Shown: piece after piece, positions 57,534 to 64,000 of the stretch
Layout of the letters: each line of letters starts with the position of its first letter
Position numbering within the stretch: position 1 is the first letter of the stretch
DNA from: Tetrapyrgos nigripes
Lineage: Eukaryota; Basidiomycota; Agaricomycetes; Agaricales; Campanellaceae
DNA: 64,000 nt
Direction of reading: 5' to 3'
Assembly (NCBI GenBank): GCA_013368315.1
Contig: JAACJM010000151.1
Location: 1-64,000 of the forward strand
Notes under the pieces: model-generated
Seen by the model: the letters and a program-made list of their open reading frames with translations, nothing else
Told to the model about the DNA's origin: nothing
Databases searched by the model: none
Made by a program: the position numbers and the translations under genes

Positions 57534-57827
57534 CTATGGATGATACATAGCCGTCCTTGACCAGATGGAAGAGATCTCATCGATGTATTTGCCAACTACC
57601 CATGCCAAGTCCCAGTGAAAAAGGATTTTCCTCAGCCAATGTAAGGCCTCAACGTTGGATAAGGCTACGGGTATACGCCACTGACATTTAGCTAAAATAG
57701 TGTCTGTAAGGGCATTACGAAGGACCACTGTTTCCGGATCTGACATGCATTGCATGAGAGCATGCTCCGGTGTTTTGGTCTCCCTTAAGCAGAAACGACA
57801 TAGTCTGGGATTGGGGGTTGACTCCAA
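57534..57827 (-). pseudogene. LINE C-terminal zinc knuckle region
   Basis: Reads CRFCLRETKTPEHALMQC, a CCHC-type knuckle common at the C-terminus of LINE pol proteins, followed by LRKILFHWDLAWVVGKYI. It is separated from the RT by frameshifts within 57800-58400. Not translatable as part of one protein. Confidence 0.7.
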
Positions 57828-58714
57828 CCCAATCGTACACTCGCAAAGATATGTTGCCCAAGTAGCAGGAAAGTAATCGCTCTGCGATGTTTGTTATCCT
57901 GAACCTGCACAAGATAGTGCTGTAGTGTCCGGATGCATTTTTTAGGCGGGTCTTTCGGTTGAGGTTCCAGTCGGTTGAGTAGGATATACATCTGCGAGAG
58001 TAGAAGGATCTGTTCTTGTAGAGAATTATCCCATATGCGGATAATCTTCTTCTGCAGATCTTGTACATCCACAGATGACGCAGATTGCACTTCCCATTCG
58101 AGATGTTATCTAAGGCAATTCGCAGATCCTGGAGCCAACATGGCTTCCCATTATACAGTAAGTCAATGTTTTCCTGCAATGCCTTACGTGCATATTGGTG
58201 GGTTGGCAGGTCAAGGAGATATACAAGGTATCCGAGAGTGAGTACAACCTGTCTTGTTCTAATTGGGAGTAGACCTGATTCTGTGAATAAGGGATCAATA
58301 GGGATTTGGACCCAACACCTAACAGCCGGTGAAGGAAGGTGTGCTGTACTCGCTGTAAAACCAGCAACGCCGACTCATCTCCATCGGCATGATTTCGCAC
58401 CCGTGAGTCAGGTGGCAATCAATCAGACCTTTGTAAAATGTGCATCCAATCTTCAGGGGAAGGCAGTTTGCTCCGATATGTGATTCAATAGAAAACACTT
58501 GTCTGTGGCAGATCAGGGCTGTCTGAGCCTTCTTTTCGTAGTGGTGAAAGAAATAGTTAGGTTTTGTAGAGGTAAAGGTGATACCCACATAAGGGTGTGA
58601 TTCCTTGAGGGGAATGCTCTCACCATTGAGAGTGAACACTGGTAGATTCCTGGGTATGGGCCCAAAAATTGTAGCCACGCACTTAATTGCATTTGACAAT
58701 AGATATGTATTGTT

Positions 58715-59566
58715 TCAATAAGTGAAGGAATCATTTATATGGGTCTGAGCACCCCGAGGTGATCGGCTTATGATCGCAAGGTCATCTGCATGTTCGAGAT
58801 GTGAAACTCGTGTATTCAGGATTAACAGGATATCCTCTGGGTCCTCAGGCAAATTGAAGTCTGACATGAGGATATTCCAGAGGGTAGGAGATAATGAGTC
58901 ACCCATAAGGACTCCTAAAAGTGCTTTGAATACTTTGGAATGACCGCCCTCAACAGCAACGACATATGTCATTCTAGCATAGAGTACTCTGAGCCAATCA
59001 AAGTATATACCTATGAGACTGAGGGATTCCATGCATAACCAAAGCAACACATGGTCAGTTGATGGGAAAGCATTTGAGATATCCATGAAGACCATGAACA
59101 GAGTCTCGCCATTTGTGAGTGCAGTGTTGATAAGTGTTCGTAAGATGAATGCATTGTTATTCGTGTGGTATTTCGCTCGAAACCCATTCTGGGAGGGAGG
59201 AAGAAGGTTGCTTTCGTCAAGGACACGGTGCAGGCATAGGTGTACAAGTAGTGTTAGAAATTTAAGCAGACAACTTTCTAAGCCTACAGCACAGTAACCT
59301 TCTGGGTCTTTAGGTGAGCGACCTCGTTTCAGAATTGGGATGAGGAGGGTAATGAGCCAGCTATGTGGAATAGAGCATGTGCGTATACATTCATTGAGAA
59401 AACGACATAATTTCTCATTGTCAATGGCAAGTATAAGGAGCCACAAAGCTCCATCGGCTCCAGATGCACTGAAATGGGAACAGATTGTGATATGGCCTTT
59501 CCCTTCCTCAATGTCTTCTACTGTGAAGTAAAGGTTTAACAGCTGATAGCATGAAGGGGGGAGCAT
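58715..59566 (-). pseudogene. LINE reverse transcriptase domain
   Basis: 283 open codons. RT blocks: LITLLIPILKRGRSPKDPEGY, LLPPSQNGFRAKYHTNNNAF, MVFMDISNAFPSTDHV, VLMGDSLSPTLWNI and HLEHADDLAIIS (catalytic ADD). The frame ends at TGA in FTY-stop-NNTYLLSNAIK; a Trp is usual there, so TGG to TGA is likely, and the thumb continues at 58699. The upstream frame ends near 59540 with a one-base shift. Catalytic residues are present but the protein cannot be made whole. Confidence 0.88.
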
Positions 59567-60009
59567 TCAGGGATTGCACTGGCAGAGAAGTGATCCACAA
59601 TTCTTTTAGCATGATTGAAGAACTCTGGTTCTACTTCCAGCGGATTCATTCTTGCAGAAAAGCTAGAGAAAGAGGTGTCTAAGCTTGCTTCAGCTGCAGC
59701 TGTTCTCAGAATTACCAGCTTTTGGTATTCCTTCCAGAACAAACCGGAGTTTGGAGCAGCATCGACCAATTTCTGTAGCTTTTTGTCTTGAATTTGGTGC
59801 TTGAAGGACCTCCCATGGTGGGCACTTTGTGAGTAGGACTCATCATGGGAGGGAAGGGCATGTTGGTTCGGAGGTTCTTCTGAAAGACAAGTCACCACTT
59901 TCAGGGACCAGTTGTGAATCTTTGAATTACCGATGTAATTTTGGTAATCCAAGTCTATGGGGGGTTCACAAAGGAGTAAGTCATTTTCTGGTGAGGGAAG
60001 CTTGAGGGA

Positions 60010-60480
60010 TCAGCCTGCATTAGTGAGCTGGTTTGCAGCCTCATTACCTTCATTTCCAGAGTGGCCTGGGACGTATGAAAAGGTAATGGGTAAACAACAT
60101 GCTTTAAGCCATTTAGCAATAGATTTCATGATGTCCGCATTCTCGCAATTCCAACCCTGTGTAGCCCATTTTGGACCCCACCAGCAAATGACTCGAATAG
60201 CGTATTGTGAGTCGGTGTAGATGTGCAACATTGTTGTACGAGCGGTACAGGAGGACTGAATTGCAGCTAAAATGGCATATAATTCAGCTCTTTGATTGGA
60301 CTGATAGCCCGTAACTCGTAGTGACAAGTTGTGTGGACTATTATGCCCAAACCAGACTCCCGCACCTGCTGATGCCTTAGGATCAGATTTACGCCCAGAG
60401 CATGATCCGTTAGTATGGATGTTACGAATATGTGTTGTCTCTGATGGGGGAGAGAGCACGCAGCCATATATTGAGTCCAT
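60010..60480 (-). pseudogene. LINE RNase H domain
   Basis: Motifs HTNGSCSGRKSDPKASAGAG (the first catalytic Asp of the usual TDGS is Asn here), NQRAELYAILAAI (Glu), IYTDSQYAI (Asp) and VPGHSGNEGNEAAN (His/Asp region). It ends at TGA directly after NQLTNAG, and the linker frame to the RT continues after it (GGC-TGA, compatible with CGA to TGA at a CpG). It lies upstream of the RT, not downstream. Confidence 0.85.
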
Positions 60481-60671
60481 AAGATCTTAAAAGGTCAGTT
60501 TTTCTTTCAAGAGCTCCTCTAGCTTAAAGTCTATGGGGACAATGGGTGGAAACACCAATTTGACCATAGGCTTAGGCTTTGAGCAAGTATGTTTTGGTTG
60601 TATGGGCACGGGGACAAGCACGTCTAGTCATAAAAATGTGTGATCAGACCAAGGCAGGTTGTCGGAGACAA

Positions 60672-60944
60672 TCAGCGATAAGACAAATGGTGTCCACGAA
60701 GGTGCACATATGCAGTAATCAACCACAGCGCCGTGTCTGCCCCTTGATATGAAGTCCATTTTGCATGTGAGCCTGGAATGCCATCAGAACCATTCAAGAT
60801 TGCTAAATTCTGATCATGCAATAGCTCAAGTAGTGAACGACCACGAGAGTTGATGGATGAGAGATATGCAGCAAGACCACCGTTCAAATTCCATGAAACT
60901 ACAGAGAGAGGTACATGGGATGAAGACAGAGAAGAGTTGTACAT
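60672..60944 (-). pseudogene. LINE endonuclease remnant
   Basis: SVVSWNLNGG resembles the start of an APE-type exonuclease/endonuclease/phosphatase domain. It is joined directly to SRGRSLLELLHDQNLAILNG, which resembles the late part of the same fold. The central ~100 residues seem deleted. Ends in a stop at 60672. Confidence 0.6.
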
Positions 60945-61554
60945 AGTATATGAGAGAGGTTCAGTATACAGAGTGGAGAACTCGTGATTGCTACATGTGT
61001 CTGATCCTACCCCAAATTCCTAAGCAATCCACCTAGCCCAGAATTGTTCATAACCGGAAGGAAGGCGTACCCTAGAAGCGGTATTGAAGTATGGCGGCTG
61101 TCACGTCGACCTGGTGGGGATGATGACCGAGTGCGTTCACCCTCCCGTCGTCAAGGTGAGTGAGAGTGCTTCCTTCCATGGTGACCATCACTGGGGCGAG
61201 CATTGGTAGAACGAGCTTGAACCCCTTTAATCAGGCAAAGCCTTCAAGACGCGGTCATGGAAGTCATTGACTTCAACGGGGTTCATAAAGTCGTCTAGTG
61301 ATGGCAAAGGGCCAGCAGATTGTGGTAGGTACTCTCTAATCACTTTCAGTAAATCAGAGAACCAAGACTGCTTGTCATTGGTGTGCATATCAATACTTAG
61401 TACACCACTGAATCCCGAGGGCGCTCGAGTGCATAGGTCAAATATCGAAGTGCCAATTCCATCCGTCTATATAGAATTGGGGATGATTTGAGTTAGTTTA
61501 CACGTGACGGCCGTCGACGTTAGTGCAAAAAGGGGCTGTGTTTCCCAACGTTAT

Positions 61555-61880
61555 TTAAACTGGGGCAAAGGGCCATCGCTTCGCGTGGCAAATTACGAGG
61601 CCCTTTCACGTAGTCTAACTCAGGTTATGCAGAAGGGGGGGAGAATCGGTGGAAAGTGAGAGGGAAGAAGGGCGTTAAGCAGACCGATTTGACACGCTAG
61701 CATGACGTCGCGGTTATTAACGTCAACGGTCCTTGGATCTGGTCCAGACCGAGTCTGGACATTCCGGTTGTCGGGAAGGGCAAAGCCCGGCTGTGGCAAC
61801 GAAAAGGGGTGGGAGTTTGAGGTCGTGGTAAAATTTTCGAGGTCGACATAAGTTAACTCGGCCTTTAAGAGGCCTCGTAA
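61555..61880 (-). repeat. Dispersed TTACGAGGCC repeat, complete copy
   Basis: Minus orientation: begins TTACGAGGCCTCTTAAAGGC, contains CTCAAACTCCCACCCC and GACTCGGTCTGGACCAG, and ends GGCCTCGTAATTTGCC..CCCCAGTTTAA. TTAT flanks both sides and may be a target duplication. About 326 bp. Relatives are at 15692-16240 and 23222-24492. Confidence 0.7.
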
Positions 61881-62074
61881 TTATAACGGCTACACCTTCG
61901 ACTTCCGCAAATCGTCGACCCATAATACCAAATCCAGCGCCTATGTAACCAAATAGACCCATCAAGGATTTGAACCACATCTGTAGGCGACTCGGGCATT
62001 GACAGCATTCCATCTTGCCCGAGCTCGTTTTTATATCATCGAATACTTTGATTAATCCGGACGCTAGATACGAA

Positions 62075-63167
62075 TTACATGAAATCATCTTCCAACTCCC
62101 TACCACTCTTGCGGGGGCCTTCATCCTCCTCCTCATCTTCTGCGCCATTGAAGAGGGAATCATAGGATCGTGCAGCTTTCTCTGCCTCTCTTTGTCGAGC
62201 CAATTCGAGGTCTGCTTTTTTCTACAATAAAGCAACGATACATAATCAGTACCATGATAAAGAACAAAAGGCTAGAGCAATGAGTCACTCCTGTACCTTT
62301 TCAGCTGCAGCAGATCTGCGAATAGCAGCTTCTTTCTTGAGACGGTCTACTCGCTCCTGCTCGTGATTGACTTCTGTTTCGACCTTGGTTTTGTTCAAGC
62401 GGTTGACGATGGGGTTTTCTCGTTTGGCAATGTGTACTGCAAGGAGGCATTAGTAGAGTCTAGCTAGGAGGGTAGTGAACGAGAACCGAAAGGATACTGA
62501 CCTCGTTTTACCTATAGATTGGCAGGTTACGTCGGTCAGCCGTGGTCTGTATCCATTTTGTCCAATGCAGCCGAGTCTTACGCGTTTATCACTGTGAAAG
62601 GAAACCTGCCCAACTGCCATGTCGCCGGTTTTCTATGACTGGTGTCGGGGAAGTATGTCAGAGTCATAAATAACAAAGAGAGCTTACCTTCAAATTATCC
62701 GCTGGCGTGTAGATAATCGTAAGATTATCCTTTTTGTTTCCTATAGGTCATTTCAGTCTCATCAGTGTTATGGTACGCGGTACACATACTAAAAGAAGCC
62801 TAAACATTCACCTTCTATCGAATTTGCCTTGACCAACTGGGCCAGATCAATCAACAAAGCCTCGGGAATTGCGTCCCATGTCATTTCATCTGGCATTCGC
62901 AGATAAACGTGCGCAGAGGAAAGCTTGTCGACGTGGAACCAAACGTCTTGAGGCCAAGCGTATTTAATGAGTTCTTCATCTGAAGAAATCATAATATCAT
63001 GTTCTGATCGCCATAAAATCGCGTCGCCGGCGGTAAACTTACTTTCGTGTTTATCACGACCCATGTAAACCGTAGAGGGCGGCTTAGTGGCTAAATACCT
63101 GCGCATGAGTGATAAATCGGTGTAGATCGAATAATTTACTACCAGTGGAAGTGAAGAATAGGACCAT
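62075..63167 (-). CDS. CCDC25 homologue (NFACT-R domain protein)
   Basis: Eight exons: 63167-63143, 63090-63043, 62979-62812, 62740-62688, 62632-62582, 62511-62502, 62436-62297 and 62221-62075. The sum is 642 nt (213 residues), close to animal CCDC25. Motifs: start [67 protein letters not shown] and a Lys/Glu/Arg coiled coil, ending DDFM, as in the human protein. The fold (DUF814/NFACT-R) is known from ribosome-quality-control factors; the cellular role of the fungal protein is unknown to me. Exon 6 is 10 nt. Start chosen because it opens the conserved N-terminus. The gene appears intact. Confidence 0.93.
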
Positions 63168-63508
63168 AATGCCCAGAGTAAGAGTAGCACTTCAGGTAGA
63201 TGAGAGCAGGAAGCAAACCGAGATGTGACAAATTGTCACTTCCTGTGACATCTCGTCAGGCTGTAACATCAGAGCGACCTCCCCCAACGTCACTGTATAC
63301 GAATAAGATGATCGGCTGGTGTACCGATAAACTTGCTCGTGAGGATACAATGGCTTCATCAAACAAGGGCCAAATAGGCACAAAAATTTCTGAGAAAAGT
63401 TATAGCTATATATATGCCCATTCACCGGGTATCAACGACTACATTATACATAGTACGACGAGTCTAGAAGATTATGCCGTTCAACCGACGGCAGCAGTCG
63501 CAGACTGA
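63168..63508. other. Intergenic, promoter of the CCDC25 homologue
   Basis: 341 bp between two minus-strand genes: 3' flank of the GH23-like gene and upstream region of the CCDC25 homologue. A TATATATATG run lies near 63408. No frame of note. Confidence 0.5.
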
Positions 63509-64000
63509 TTAGAAGCAGACAGCAAGGTTGAAGTATTTGCCAAGTTTCATCTGGTACGCATTGACGTTCTGGCACCAGCCGTTGAGGAATTGAAATACGC
63601 TGGATAAAGGGAATAATGACCATGGTGAGACGATGAAGCAGACAATAATAACGGAGAGATGGAAACGATAAACGAGAAACAAGAAACTCAGTACTTACTA
63701 GTCAAGGTTATTCTGGCATCGACAGCAAGAAGAAAAGGCAGCAGCGGTAGCTTGTGTGTATGTCATACCCTGGAACCAGCCATTGTAGGAACCGATGGCG
63801 AGGACTACGTTGCCACCCTTATCGTTGAGAGTACGGGCGAAGAACTCAGCACCGGTTCTGATGTTGTAGTCCTGCATAACGAAAGAGAGGTCAGTATGAT
63901 TCTCGAAACAAGATCGATGACAAGTGACCCACCGGATCTCTGCAATTCCCGCCAGGAGCATTACCACACTTTTCCTGCGTGAGTTGCATGAGACCTTGTT
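63509..64000 (-). CDS. GH23-like lytic transglycosylase, 3' part (cut by window end)
   Basis: Three exons seen: 64000-63933 (partial), 63871-63699 and 63599-63509, TAA at 63509. The protein reads QLTQEKCGNAPGGNCRDP, DYNIRTGAEFFARTLNDKGG, LAIGSYNGWFQGMT and CCRCQNNLDYVFQFLNGW. The SYNGW and RTGAEFFA motifs are those of SLT/GH23 lytic transglycosylases, a fold typical of bacteria that cleaves peptidoglycan. A secreted, Cys-rich version is widespread in Agaricomycetes. The N-terminus and the catalytic Glu lie outside the window. Confidence 0.85.

Larger units (their letters stand above)
56950..61500 (-). mobile_element. LINE with RNase H upstream of RT, decayed
   Basis: Minus-strand order: ORF1-like remnant (61490-61200), endonuclease fragment (60944-60672), RNase H (60480-60010), linker, reverse transcriptase (59566-58715), thumb region (58699-58319) and C-terminal Cys/His knuckle (57534-57827). 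Stops and frameshifts occur at about 60005, 59540, 58715 and beyond 58320. The domain order with RNase H before RT is, to my knowledge, a recurring agaricomycete LINE type. The exact 5' and 3' ends were not fixed. Confidence 0.8.

Noticed and set aside
62075..62077. Frames at 61723-62235 as the end of the CCDC25 gene
   Set aside because: The spliced frame ends DDFM-stop at 62075 as in known CCDC25; the longer frame is out of register.

Overview
The window looks like a transposon-rich stretch of a basidiomycete (Agaricomycetes) nuclear genome. The evidence is short GT-AG introns of about 45-70 bp, micro-exons, an ankyrin-type fungal NLR, GH3, GH30 and GH23-type genes, a CCDC25 homologue, and mobile-element families common in mushroom-forming fungi: DIRS-like, Ty1/Copia, Tc1/mariner, hAT-like and a LINE with RNase H upstream of its reverse transcriptase. 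No tRNA, rRNA or CRISPR array was seen. All calls come from reading the sequence; no database was searched.

Layout. 1-2.8 kb: decayed LTR-like sequence. 2.8-7.2 kb (minus): a NACHT-ankyrin NLR of nine exons (1130 codons) with 14 almost identical 33-residue ankyrin repeats and a decayed 3' tail. 7.4-11.1 kb: wreck of an FAD-linked (BBE-type) oxidase, split by a 1.68-kb TIR element whose empty site survives in a second copy at 52.9-53.5 kb. 11.1-30.24 kb (minus): a GH3 beta-glucosidase pseudogene spread over about 18 kb. Its signal-peptide exon lies at 30.2 kb. It is split by a 3.1-kb hAT element (itself holding a 2.34-kb element) and by an 11.1-kb element with palindrome-rich inverted ends. 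The latter holds a Tc1 element, whose transposase gene holds a non-autonomous LTR retrotransposon.

30.4-49.6 kb: a MULE-like DDE transposase gene on the minus strand, broken by a full-length Copia element with identical LTRs and by a DIRS-like tyrosine-recombinase retroelement. The DIRS reverse transcriptase is in turn broken by a solo LTR. Upstream lies a 2.1-kb TIR element carrying a fragment like the TET/JBP dioxygenases of basidiomycete transposons. Inverted subterminal repeats suggest that the whole 19-kb block is one outer element.

49.6-64 kb is calmer: a small foldback element, the second oxidase fragment, an intact 13-exon GH30 gene (538 aa), a decayed LINE, one copy of a dispersed repeat, an intact CCDC25 homologue (213 aa) and the 3' end of a GH23-like lytic transglycosylase gene.

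The intact host genes are therefore the GH30, CCDC25, GH23-like and, probably, NLR genes. The rest is a stratified record of insertions. At many junctions, target-site duplications and reading frames restored across the insertion give the order of events.
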